The notes below the pieces were generated by a model. It had not been told where the DNA came from, did no database searches, and was given only the letters and a program-made list of their open reading frames with translations. The translations under genes were made by a program, and so were the position numbers. From Closterium sp. NIES-65 (lineage: Eukaryota > Streptophyta > Zygnematophyceae > Desmidiales > Closteriaceae): 64,000 nucleotides of DNA. The stretch is taken from positions 1 through 64,000 of the forward strand of contig CANXME010000868.1 of assembly GCA_948144175.1 (NCBI GenBank), read 5' to 3'. Positions 43,659-54,395 of this stretch are shown one piece after another. Position 1 is the first letter of the stretch, and the number at the start of each line of letters is the position of its first letter.

Positions 43659-44964
43659 TGTCGAGAGTAAGTGAACAGGAGAATGAAAGGTGGGGCCTAG
43701 GCTTAGTAGCCTAGGCCCTAACTAGGTATCGAGCGGGTTTTCCTTAGGAGCGATGTCGAGTGAGTTGTGAGAGAGAAATTGGAGAATGTGTTTTCACTAT
43801 AGCATTCGAAGTACATATAGCAAAGGAACACATGAAGAGGTGCACCACCTACAAATTTAATAACTACACTACAGCTAGAACTATATGCAGTTATAATAAA
43901 TATAATTCTGACATCCCCCCGTAACTGCATGCAGGAATAGCTAAGTGTCAAGCACAACCTGCAGAGGTACACCAACGAGCAATAAAACAAGCAACAGCAG
44001 GTACTGCAGGCGGGCTAACTTTGAAAGGTTACCCCCTCCATCTCCTCACCCTCCTCCTTCCCCTCCCCCACACTGCTGCAGAAGCAGCAGAGAAGGGGGT
44101 AAGAGAGGAGAGGTGGAGGGACGGCTGCTTGTTGCCTCACACCCGCCACCCGGGTACCACTCCCCCTGCTCACCCACATCCTCACACCCTCCCCCCCCAG
44201 CGGCAGCTGCAGCGGTGGGACTGAAAGAAGGAGGAGGGGAAGGGAGAGAGTTGACCCCACGCTCCAACACCCTCCACCCCCATACCCTCCTCCCCACGGC
44301 TGCAGGGAGACAAGAGAAAGGGGGGGGTGGGAAGGAAGAAAGCCGCAGAGCGGCGAAGAGGCGTCGGTGCAGATGGGTCAGGGGCGGCAGCAGGGAGTGC
44401 AGGGGCGGAGAGGCCCGTCGCGGGCCAGTGCCACGGGGCGCACGACGGGTAGGATAAAAGGGCCCGATCGTGTGCCTCGGGGCGCACGACGAGCAGGGCA
44501 CCATCGTGTGCCTTGGGGCACACGATGGGCAGATAAAGGGCACCGTCGCGTGCCACGGGGCGCGCGACGGGCAGGGTAGGAGTCACACGCCCGTGGGCGG
44601 GACAAGGTAAAGAATAAAATCGTCACGCGCCCTAGGCGCGCGACCGTAAAATTTTAGCAGCGGAAGTAAAGCGGGCCCACAGGCCAGGACGAAATCAGCT
44701 CTGATACCATGTCGAGAGTAAGTGAACAGGAGAATGAAAGGTGGGGCCTAGGCTTAGTAGCCTAGGCCCTAACTAGGTATCGAGCGGGTTTTCCTTAGGA
44801 GCGATGTCGAGTGAGTTGTGAGAGAGAAATTGGAGAATGTGTTTTCACTATAGCATTCGAAGTACATATAGCAAAGGAACACATGAAGAGGTGCACCACC
44901 TACAAATTTAATAACTACACTACAGCTAGAACTACATGCAGTTATAATAAATATAATTCTGACA
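43659..44964 (-). mobile_element. Non-autonomous LTR retrotransposon, 1.3 kb
   Basis: Two 255-bp LTRs (43659-43913 and 44710-44964) differ at one base and run TGTCAG...GACA on the minus strand. TSD GACAT flanks the element at 43654-43658 and 44965-44969. On the minus strand the primer site TGGTATCAGAGC (44709-44698) directly follows the 5' LTR, and a G-rich tract (43920-43914) precedes the 3' LTR. The ~796-bp interior is G/C-rich and encodes no recognisable gag or pol. The near-identical LTRs imply recent insertion. Confidence 0.93.
44420..44590. repeat. ~40-45-bp GC-rich repeats inside the LTR element
   Basis: Four imperfect units centred on GGGGCGCACGACGGGCAGG at about 44434, 44478, 44515 and 44555 in the element interior. 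Open frames across them are Arg/Pro-rich and probably not coding. Confidence 0.7.
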
Positions 44965-45114
44965 GACATAAACAGGGTCAGTGAGAGAACCAAGTAATGG
45001 GGAAGCATATCTATTATTGAAGGACATGTTAAAGCTTGACATAGCAAAACGGAAAAAAGATATCGACGAAGAGCACATGTAGGGACAAACACAGAAATCC
45101 CTCACCGACATTCA

Positions 45115-45214
45115 CGGCGGCGTCATGCTCAACACCAGGTTGCAGTTGTTTGTCATGAAGGGGGGTGTGGGAACCATCGTGCACCAAGTCCTCGTTGAAA
45201 AAAAGGCAACACAA
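45115..45214 (-). CDS. Candidate exon of an unrecognised gene
   Basis: The minus-strand segment EDLVHDGSHTPLHDKQLQPG, then VEHDAAVNV, ends at a GTGAGG donor. It may belong with the exon at 43468-43617. No family recognised. Confidence 0.3.
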
Positions 45215-46263
45215 AAATGAAACACTAGTTCAAAATGAGACTGATATTGCTGGCTCTGTTCGTAACCAGCTCAGTTCAGACAAGATGTGAGGTGAGGACC
45301 TTGACAGTTGGGAAACTGGTTCCTCGTAAAAAACGCTGCCCAGATAAAACATGTCAGCAACTGCGGACTAATCACGAATAGCCAGGTACTAGTAGATGTT
45401 GCTTTTGTTGACCTTGGGCAGAAAAAATCACGCGACAAGGCAGCATTTGCAGGTGAGAAGGGAATGTTCGGAAGAATCTGGCTGCGAATCAGATACCTCG
45501 AGCGAAGCCATGCTGGGTGCTGAAGTACAGAGGCAGGCTGTACAAGGAGCAGATTTCCGGCAAAATGCACACCCCCAATCTATCGGCGCGATCTGGGATG
45601 AAGCGAGTATGTGCCCCCCGATGCACACATCAGCACTGTAATCGACGGTCAGCGTGGAGGGATGAGGTGGTGGTTGGAAATGGATGTACGTAGTCAGTTC
45701 GATGTTCCACCTTCTGTGTGTCTGTCAATATTTCACGCGTCTCGACATCGAGGTTGGTCCACTCGATGATGAGTGGTGATTGGTCTAAATTCTGCCATCT
45801 TGTAAATCTTCGCTGACACAGCAAAGCATTCAGGAAGGAGGTCGCCTTGTTGGGAGATCGTGATATAAACCGGTTAAGAGAGATATCTGGAGTAAAATAT
45901 AAAAAGAAAATGATATAAATATAAAATACGATATACCTGTCTGTGATATAAATCAATACATATCGAACTTGCTAAATACAAAACAACCCCCACTAACCCA
46001 GTCATATGCGCTGCTCACAAAGTGATATCCAGCTCCAGCACTCAGTCATAATCAAGCTCTCTCTCACATGAGAACACCTGAGGTTTTGTTACGAGTGCAA
46101 TTTGAGTGATTGGGCAAGAATTGCACTACCGAAACAGAGTACAATGAGTGAACGGATGAGCGAAGAATATATAGCGAAACTACAGTGGTAATGGTAATGG
46201 ACTGTGGTTCCTTATGTGGAGGGCCCTCAGAAGCGTTCCCACGAGAGAACCTGCTGTATACCA
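45215..46263. other. Intergenic or intronic, no supported gene
   Basis: Short open frames on both strands at 45270-45640 lack recognisable motifs. AT-rich at 45890-46000. The right end is the interior side of a short-LTR remnant. Confidence 0.45.
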
Positions 46264-46364
46264 TGTGAAGAATGAGGAATGAATGAACTAGCAAGCAGGT
46301 GGGTACAAGTAGGAAAACCTAAAAGTGTTGTACCCCATATAGTCTACCCCACTACAGCCTACAC
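46264..46364 (-). mobile_element. Short-LTR remnant (~100 bp), copy 1
   Basis: Reading leftward it starts TGTGTAGGCTGTAGTGGGG, ends TTCACA, and is followed by a primer-site-like TGGTATACAGCAGG and then TTCTCTCGTGGGAAC. The same arrangement occurs in the opposite orientation at 53140-53246. The partner LTR was not found, so this is truncated or very diverged. Confidence 0.6.
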
Positions 46365-47590
46365 ATAGTATAGCATATAAGTTTGCCATACACGACTGTG
46401 TGGGACATATTTCATTGTCGTGTAAAAATCACCAAAGAACATCGTAAAAATATTAGAGATTCATTGGGTTTACAATGTTGAAGCAATGAGTTACCAGTAT
46501 GTGAAGTCATTTTTAAGTAAGTGTTTTACAGAATTGTATTGGCTACTTGCATATTTTAGCTTTACATTACTAGTCTAATCACACAATGTAGCAGTACAGT
46601 ATGATACGAACCACTCCTGGACAAACGTGAAGTGTTTTTGCCAGATATCCAGAATTTTTGGAAACCCTTGGAACCACGCTGGATCTAGATTTTTTCAGCA
46701 CATTGAATGCCTGTGTTACGGGCTGTTTGCCCGAAACCATTATCGTGACAACTCCAACCAGAATTTTGGTAACTGCGCGCGATCAGAATCAACTCGGAGT
46801 CGGCGGGCAATTAGAAAACATTCCCGCCAGCAAATTGCGGGAACCTGATGTCGCCGAACTGTCTGCCAGCAAATTCCCGTCCAACACCCCTAGAGTTGCG
46901 ATGCTTGTCGCAGCCCAACACCCACCCCCCCTGCCCTTAGCATGCCGCGAGCTGCCCAACAACCTTCCACATTTAGGTTGTGTCGCCCTGAATCGATATA
47001 CAGTAATACACTATGCAATTTGAAAAAAAAACAGACAGCACTATCCATCACTATAATCAAGTGGCGGAAAACCTCTCATGAAGTGTGTTTGTTGTGTTTT
47101 TGCAGATGATTTGAAGATGTAGGGGTCGGTATTTTTTTAGAAGAAAGTATCGAAATTTTTCCAGATGGTATGTCAGATGCTTTGCAGATGATCGGAGTGT
47201 TTTTAAATAGTTTGGAAATGGTTGTGAGGAACTTCTCATTTTGTTTGGGATAACTTGTTTAAATCATGTTATGTGCTTCAATTTTAGACTTGTATAAGGT
47301 TTGCTATTTACTTTTATATGCATATAATAATCTTGGAAAGGGTTTATGGGGTATTATAAATAAACATAATCGGAGTTTGAAAAACCCAGTTGGTAGTTTC
47401 TTCAGCACTTTCCATAAATACACCGTAAGAGGGAAGGCATGTACGTGTAAATCATAATATTAGCTTGAAAAGATTTACGACACATTAGATGCCTACTTAT
47501 TCTCTGGTTCTTAGCTACTCTACTAATCATCCTCGGTTAATGCACCTGCACTACTACTACCCACTATCAACCCTAGGTCCGTACTCTGCT
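46365..47590. other. AT-rich intergenic stretch
   Basis: No gene supported. A plus-strand open frame (about 46658-47023) lacks recognisable motifs. A GCCAGCAAATT-type motif is duplicated near 46827 and 46865. Confidence 0.5.
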
Positions 47591-47592
47591 TC

Positions 47593-47815
47593 ATCCTCCC
47601 TGCTGTGCTACTCCCTGTTACATCCTCCCTGCTGTGCTACTCCCCGCTGCATCCTCCCTGCTGTGCTACTCCCCACTACATCCTCCCTGCTGTGCTACTC
47701 CCCGCTACATCCTCCCTGCTGTGCTACTCCCCACTACATTCTCCCTGCTGTGCTACTCCCCGCTGCATCCTCCCTGCTGTGCTACTCCCCGCTGCATCCT
47801 CCCTGCTGTGCTATT
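47593..47815. repeat. 29-bp pyrimidine-rich minisatellite, ~8 copies
   Basis: The unit CTCCCTGCTGTGCTACTCCC plus CGCTGCATC, with CGCT/CACT and CATC/CATT variants. Followed at 47.9 kb by a second array that shares CCCTGCTGTG. Confidence 0.9.
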
Positions 47816-47929
47816 ATTTCTTAACCCCGCCCCCTTGATGTCAATCCTTGCTTCCCCCTCATGTTGTTACTAGTGTGCCCCCCTCCCTGCTGTTACTCCT
47901 GCGCACCTCTCCTTGCTGATACTCCTCTC

Positions 47930-48450
47930 CTCCCTTCCTGGTCGTGGTTCCTCTCCTCCCTTCCCTGCTGTGGTTCCCCTGCTCCCCTCCCTACTGTGAC
48001 TCCTCTCCTCCCTTCCCTGCTGTGGTTCCCCTGCTCCCCTCCCTGCTGTGGTTCCTCTCCTCCCTTCCCTGCTGTGGTTACCCTGCTCCCCTCCCTGCTG
48101 TGGTTCCTCTCCTCCCTTCCCTGCTGCGGCTCCTCTGCTCCCCTCCTTGCTGTGGTTCCTCTCCTCCCTTTCCAGCTGTGGTTCCCATGCTCCCCTCCCT
48201 GCTATGGTTCCTCTCCTCCCTTCCCTGCTGTGGTTCCCCTGCTCCTCTCCCTGCTGTGGTTCCTCTCCTCCCTTCCCTGCTGTGGTTCCCCTGCTCCTCT
48301 CCCTGCTGTGGTTCCTCTCCTCCCTTCCCTGCTGTGGTTCACCTGCTCCCTTCCCTGCTTTGGTTCCTCTCCTCCCTTCCCTGCTATGGTTCCCCTGATC
48401 CTCTCCTTGCTGTGGTTCCTCTCCTCCCCTCCCTGCTGTGGCTCCCCTGT
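47930..48450. repeat. 52-bp (2 x 26) minisatellite, ~10 copies
   Basis: Alternating half-units CCCTGCTGTGGTTCCTCTCC and CCCTGCTGTGGTTCCCCTGC make a 52-bp period. It lies just downstream of the stop codon (48508) of the minus-strand gene. Open frames across it are compositional. Confidence 0.9.
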
Positions 48451-48507
48451 CCCCCCATTCCCTCTTACTCCAAGCTCGGAGCACCGCAATTCCACCATTC
48501 ATCTCCT

Positions 48508-51500
48508 CTAGACGTGCACTGACGCCACCCTCCTTGTCGGATTGCGGGGTTGTGGTCTCGGCCTATACTCCTCGAACCCCGACTCATGGACGAACAAGCC
48601 AAAATTCCCCCACTTAAACCCCTTCATCCGTGGGTCGTAGACAGGGTTCACGTGGCTGAAATGATCCGTCACCGCCTGCTTCACCGCCCTGCGGATGCTT
48701 GCCACCCACCGCGTGTTCTTTCGGTGGGAGTTTGTGAGGTTCATCGTCGACTTCTTGACCTTCGACAAGCCGTAGTCAATCTGCATTGTCAAAATAGGGG
48801 AGCATGGACAGATTCAAGCGTGATAAGTGTGAGAGGTCGGAATCATGTGGGGCAAGCACAACATCCAGTGAAGTATGCCATGGTGGTAGAGTGTGAGCAT
48901 GAAAGGTGATAGAGGAGTGGGGCAGCTTCTGAAAGGAAGAGGAAACCAAAGAGTGTTCAGAAACACGGGAGGGGAAGGATACTGATGGGTACTGCATGGA
49001 CGTGAGGGGATTGGTGAAAAATATTAACAACGTAAGCCCGTGAGTGAAATCGTGAACCCAGAGTGGGCGCAACTCCCCTGGGCAGGTGGAAACCAAGGTT
49101 TCAAGAAGCACCTGAGAGGGAGGTGGAAACACGGGGGTTTAAGGTTTACACGGGATGGCACGGGTTTACCAAGGAGAAAAGTGTGGGATGAGAAACAAGT
49201 AAAAGGACCCTCACAAGCCACTCACCACCAAGATAGTCCAGGCAATATGATACGCCTTCAAGCATATGTCATTCCCCACGGCAAATTCACCGAAGGCGTC
49301 CATTGCTGCGTTGAAGAAGATCTCGTTGCCGAACGGGAGATCAGTAACCTCAGCATTTCCCCATGTGCTCAGCTGGGCGTCGGCACCTGCAACACAGTCG
49401 AACGAAGGTGGTTCAATGGGTGGGGTGTGAAAAGGGAAGAACGTGGATGAGCTGGCGAATCACAGGTTTCTACAACGGTCCATGTAAAGGAAACGCCAAG
49501 CTATGGAGTACAGATATGGGGTGTTGCAAGAAACGGGTGCTAGGGCTGAGATGGTGAAACAAAGTGGAGGGGGGGAGGGTGGGGGAAAAGGTCAGGCAGG
49601 TGTTTACTCACTCGGGCCATACTCCCCCCAGAGATCCTCCTTGAGCTCAGTGTCAATGTGGATTTCCGCTGCCCGCAAGCCACTCATAGGAACCCCCAAC
49701 CCCTCGAACACAGTCCGTTTGACGTAAAACCCGCGCTCGTTCTTCCACTGCGTATACACGCGCTTGAATGCATCCCTCCGTGTTTTATCCGCCATGGCCT
49801 CCTTCAGCAATATCAATGGAACCACATAATGCTCAGAAATGACTTCCTGCAAAACAATAATCCGCTTCTCAAAGCTTGGGTAGAACGTGACAAGATGGTC
49901 CTCAGCTTCCATACACATGCGCTTCCTTGCTTCTTCCATGTACAGCTGTTTAAAATGAGAATGTAGGGTAAACCAAAGAATGGGAATGTGGGGTATTGGG
50001 AATGAGTATATGTCACTGCAGAGAATGAGACCAGAGGCAGGGATGAGAATGAATCACTGCAGAGAAGGAAACCAGAGAGTGGGAATGTGAATGAGTCACT
50101 GCAGGTAATGAGACCAGAGGGTGGGATGAGAATGAATCACTGCAGCGAAGGAAACCAGAGAGTGGGAATGGGAATGAGTCACTGCAGAGAATGAGACCAG
50201 AGGGTGGGATGAGAATGAATCACTGCAGAGAAGGAAACCAGAGAGTGGGAATGTGAATGAGTCACTGCAGAGAATGAGACCAGAGGGTGGGATGAGAATG
50301 AATCAGTGCAGAGAAGGAAACCAGAGAGTGGGAATGTGAATGAGTCACTGCAGAGAAGGAAACCAGAGAGTGCGAATGTGAATGAGTCACTGCAGAGAAT
50401 GAGACCAGAGGGTGGGATGAGAATGAATCACTGCAGAGAAGGAAACCAGAGAGTGCGAATGTGAATGAGTCACTGCAGGTAATGAGACCAGAGGGTGGGA
50501 TGAGAATGAATCACTGCAGAGAAGAAAACCAGAGAGTGCGAATGTGAATGAGTCACTGCAGAGAATGAGACCAGAGGGTGGGATGAGAATGAATCACTGC
50601 AGAGAAGGAAACCAGAGAGTGGGAATGGGAATGAGTCACTGCAGAGAATGAGACCAGAGGGTGGGATGAGAATGAATCACTGCAGAGAAGGAAACCAGAG
50701 AGTGGGAATGTGAATGAGTCACTGCAGAGAATGAGACCAGAGGGTGGGATGAGAATGAATCACTGCAGAGAAGGAAACCAGAGAGTGGGAATGTGAATGA
50801 ATCACCGAAGAGAAGGAAACCAGAGAGTGGGAATGTGAATGAGTCACTGCAGAGAATGAGATCAGAGGGTGGGATGAGAATGAATCACTGCAGAGAAGGA
50901 AACCAGAGAGTGCGAATGTGAATGAGTCACTGCAGGTAATGAGACCAGAGGGTGGGATGAGAATGAATCACTGCAGCGAAGGAAACCAGAGAGTGGGAAT
51001 GGGAATGAGTCACTGCAGAGAATGAGACCAGAGGGTGGGATGAGAATGAATCACTGCAGAGAAGGAAACCAGAGAGTGGGAATGTGAATGAGTCACTGCA
51101 GAGAATGAGACCAGAGGGTGGGATGAGAATGAATCACTGCAGAGAAGGAAACCAGAGAGTGGGAATGTGAATGAATCACCGCAGAGAAGGAAACCAGAGA
51201 GTGGGAATGTGAATGAGTCACTGCAGAGAATGAGATCAGAGGGTGGGATGAGAATGAATCACTGCAGAGAAGGAAACCAGAGAGTGCGAATGTGAATGAG
51301 TCACTGCAGGTAATGAGACCAGAGGGTGGGATGAGAATGAATCACTGCAGCGAAGGAAACCAGAGAGTGGGAATGTGAATGAGTCACTGCAGAGAATGAG
51401 ACCAGAGGGTGGGATGAGAATGAATCACTGCAGAGAACGAAACCAGAGAGTGGGGATGTGAATGAGTCATTGCAGAGAAGGAAACCAGAGAGTGGGAATG

Positions 51501-53060
51501 TGAATGAGTCACTGCAGAGAATGAGACCAGAGGATGGGATGAGAATGAATCACTGCAGAGAAGGAAACCAGAGAGTGGGAATGTGAATGGGTCATTGCAG
51601 AGAAGGAAACCAGAGAGTGGGAATGTGAATGAGTAACTGCAGAGAATGAGACCAGAGGGTGGGATGAGAATGAATCACTGCAGAGAAGGAAACCAGAGAG
51701 TGCAAATGTGAATGAGTCACTGCAGAGAATGAGACCAGAGGGTGGGGATGAGAATGAATCACTGCAGAGAAGGAAACCAGAGAGTGGGAATGTGAATGAG
51801 TCACTGCAGAGAATGAGACCAGAGGGTGGGATATGAATGCGTCACTGCAGAGAAGGAAACCAGAGAGTGGGAATGTGAATGAGTCACTGCAGAGAATGAG
51901 ACCAGAGGGTGGGATGAGAATGAATCACTGCAGAGAAGGAAACAAGAGAGTGGGAATGTGAATGAGTCACTGCAGAGAATGAGACCAGAGGGTGGGATGA
52001 GAATGAACCACTACTTGCTGGCCCGGCCGTCACTGGGAGCACTGAACAGTGCCCCACTCCACGGCGCCTTCCTGGCAGCCCCCACCAGAAATGGGGCCGG
52101 GGGAGGAAAGGGGCTAAGGGGGAAGGAGACGGGGTGGGGAAAAGGAGAAGGGCGGGAAGAAGAAGAGGGGAAAAGGGGAAGGAGAGCGGGGGGGGGGGAG
52201 GAGGGGAGAAGAGGAAACGGAGAGAGAGGGGGCGGCGGGAAAAAGAGTGGGCTTGGGAAAAGAAAGGGGGCGAGACAAAAGCTTGCGTTATTGTGATTTG
52301 AACAGCTCAAAAGACAAACTAGAGGAGAGGGAGGGAGGGAGGGAGGAAGGCGGGAGGGAGAAAGGAGGGAGGTAGGGAGAAAAGGAGGGAGGGGGAGAGG
52401 GAGGGAGGGGAGAGAAACCTACCCTCAGCTTCTGCAGCTTATGGAAAAAACATGCATGTGGTTACTCGAGCAAAATGCATGTGGTTGCTTCGCAGGAGTG
52501 TCAAAATTCCTGGTAAAGTGTGAAGCACGTGGTCAAGCCGGGTAAAAAAAAAATGCATGTGGTCAAAATGCATGTAACGAAGCACGAGTGTTGAGGATAC
52601 AGATGGCGAATAAGAAGAAGGCTGGTTGGGATGGATTGCAGGGCATGAGTGAATGTCTGACCGGATGTAAGAAGCGAGGCCGAGCAGCATCTCCAGTGTG
52701 ACCTCCTCGTAGTGCACCTTTGCTGCCATGCAGGGTCCCTGGGGGAACGGGGAGGGGCAAGGCAAGGGAAGGGGAATGCAAGGGAGGATGAAATTGGCAG
52801 TCGGGAGAAATAGAATGGGTGGAACGAGGGAGATGATGGGAGGGAGGCAAGAGCACATATGCGGCGGCTTATGGCAAAAAAGGAAGACGTTTGATTGATC
52901 TTATGCAACACAAAAAGACACATACATATGAAGAATAAGAAGGGAGGAAAGCGGGCTGAGATGGAATGGATTGGCATGTGTGACGGACCATAGGTAAGCA
53001 GCGAGGGCGAACAGCATCTCCTGCGTGAAACCCGGCTGCCATGCAGGGCAGCCTGCACTG
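48508..53060 (-). CDS. Second unrecognised minus-strand gene, three firm 3' exons
   Basis: Exons 49945-49612, 49386-49226 and 48780-48508 (stop) join in perfect phase with GTGAGT donors and CAG acceptors. They read MEEARKRMCMEAEDHLVTFY, VVPLILLKEAMADKTRRDAF, NAEVTDLPFGNEIFFNAAMD, and finally KVKKSTMNLTNSHRKNTRW with a basic Pro/Arg-rich end. The protein is hydrophilic and helical-looking, without membrane segments. I recognise no domain. Upstream, an exon at 52738-52662 (VTLEMLLGLASYIR) and a duplicate near 53055-52990 (FTQEMLFALAAYL) probably belong to it. The intron between these and 49945 contains an 83-bp-period minisatellite. The 5' end is not found. Confidence 0.5.
49985..52010. repeat. 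83-bp minisatellite, ~24 copies, built of two half-units
   Basis: Each unit joins ~41 bp (GAATGAGTCACTGCAGAGAA..GAGGGTGGGATGA) and ~42 bp (GAATGAATCACTGCAGAGAA..GAGAGTGGGAATGT), which are themselves related, so the period arose from a ~41-bp repeat. Single half-unit insertions occur (about 50340 and 50800). It lies in an intron of the minus-strand gene and is unrelated in sequence to the 83-bp array at 16-22 kb. Confidence 0.93.
52090..52425. repeat. Purine-rich low-complexity tract
   Basis: GGGGA/GGGA-rich DNA including (GGGA)n at 52325-52415. Intronic relative to the minus-strand gene. No other feature seen. Confidence 0.75.
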
Positions 53061-53110
53061 CCCTCCTGCAGTGACTTGATTGCAAGGAGATCGGTCCGAT
53101 AGGTTCGAGG
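52560..53110 (-). repeat. ~350-bp tandem duplication with an exon-like core
   Basis: Two segments (about 52560-52760 and 52890-53080) share, in order, CTTCTTATTC-like intron sequence, a donor, an exon ending GAGATGCTG..CTCGC..CTTAC, and CTGCATGGCAGC at the exon start. Both keep splice-like borders, so an exon with its flanks was duplicated. Confidence 0.55.
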
Positions 53111-53139
53111 CGGTACATGTAGCTGTCAAATTATAATCT

Positions 53140-53246
53140 TGTGTAGGCTGTAGTGGGGTAGCCTATATGGGGTACACATTTCTAGGGTTGCATATTTGTA
53201 CCACATTCCATTCCTTAGTGCACTCATTCTCGTTTCAGTTTTCTCA
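53140..53246 (+). mobile_element. Short-LTR remnant (~107 bp), copy 2
   Basis: Starts TGTGTAGGCTGTAGTGGGG and ends TCTCA. It is followed by TGGTATCGAGCAGG and TTCCCTCGTGGGAAC, matching the remnant at 46264 in opposite orientation. The interior runs into a GC-rich minisatellite and no second LTR is visible. Confidence 0.6.
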
Positions 53247-53384
53247 TGGTATCGAGCAGGTTCCCTCGTGGGAACTGTGCCTAGGGCCCACCAAGTCGAT
53301 TTTTTTTTTTCCTGCCCGGAGCGCACTCAGCCCGAGTCGCGCTCCCCTCTCTGACTTCGTCGAGCCGCCCTAGCGGCCACGTCG

Positions 53385-53700
53385 AGCCGCCTTAGCGGCC
53401 CCTGATTCGTCGCCCTAGCGACCCCGTCGCCCTACCTACGGCCCCGGCCCCGTCGCCCTACCTGAGCCTCGGCCCCGTCGCCCTACCTGCGCCCCGGCCC
53501 CGTAGCCCTACTTGCGACCCCGGCCCCATCGCCCCACCTCCGACCCAGGCCCCGTCGCCCTACCTGCGCCCCGGCCCCGTCGCCCTACCTGCGTACCGGC
53601 CCCGTCGCCCTACCTTCGACCCGGCCCCGTCGCCCTACCTACGGCCCCGGCCCCGTCGCCCTACCTACGTACCGGCCCCCGTCGCCCTACCGTCGACCTC
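53385..53700. repeat. ~25-bp GC-rich minisatellite
   Basis: About a dozen units of CCCCGTCGCCCTACCTGCG with variable spacers. It abuts, and seems to truncate, the gag fragment on its right. Confidence 0.85.
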
Positions 53701-54193
53701 TACACCGAACAACCATGCCGACACAGTGACGGTTTCGTCGCTAGGGTTGAACGGGGGCGGGTTCTTCGGCTTTATTTTAACAGTTGTTGAGACTGTTGCT
53801 GCTGCATGCATCGGGGGCGCCATTGAAGCCATCACCGAGGATGTCGCTATTGCCTGTCGTGGCGTAGTCTGCGACTGTTGCCTCGGCTCCGCTCGTGTCT
53901 GTTGCTGCGGCTTGTGACTGTTGTTCCTGCGTCCCTTGTGCTCGTTGCATCCGTGCCGTCCACTCATCTTCAGCGTCCAGCGAGTTCTGTAGCTCGCTGA
54001 GGACCTCGTCGCTAGGTGCGAAACTGCTACTTGCTTCATCCCCGGCGGGCGACTCCTGACGCGCTTCACCTCGCGTCTGGCGTAGCTCGGCGTTTTCCGC
54101 CCTCAGGCGATCCAACTCGCCAGACATAGTCTGCATGTTGGCCTGCATCGCCCGGAACTGTAGCATGAGCTCGTTGAACTCCGCCTGGTCCAT
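53701..54193 (-). pseudogene. Truncated retrotransposon gag fragment
   Basis: From ATG at 54193 the minus strand encodes a coiled-coil N terminus (MDQAEFNELMLQF, then MSGELDRLRAENAELRQ) and a Ser/Ala/Glu-rich linker with a stop at 53777. In another frame (about 53795-53705) it continues as VKIKPKNPPPFNPSDETVTV then SAWLFGVEV, the start of a gag-like domain. This arrangement is typical of Ty3/Gypsy-type gag. The reading frame breaks near 53790 and the sequence then runs into the GC-rich minisatellite, so no pol survives. Confidence 0.6.
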
Positions 54194-54381
54194 GTGTCGC
54201 AGGCTTCGTCTAACGGGCAGGGGGTTAACAACGATTTTTATGGTTTTGATGAAGGCGCAAACACTATTAGTCGGAGCGAGATAATCGTATCTATCTCTCA
54301 GCCGACCGCTTTGCAGCCTACCAAACCTATCGCACCCCTGTACTAAACTACCCCGGAAAGTGGAGGGTAACCTAGGAAAGT

Positions 54382-54393
54382 AGCTCTGATACC
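54382..54393 (-). promoter_or_regulatory. Primer-binding site of the gag-bearing element
   Basis: TGGTATCAGAGC on the minus strand lies ~190 bp upstream of the gag start. To its right (from about 54396) the plus strand starts TGTTATGAG, the probable inner end of a 5' LTR whose outer end I could not place. Third element in the window with this primer site. Confidence 0.7.
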
Positions 54394-54395
54394 AG

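Noticed and set aside
47870-48522. Long Cys/Pro/Leu-rich frame and its Gly/Glu-rich antisense
   Set aside because: The 52-bp pyrimidine minisatellite read in open frames; no motif beyond the repeat.
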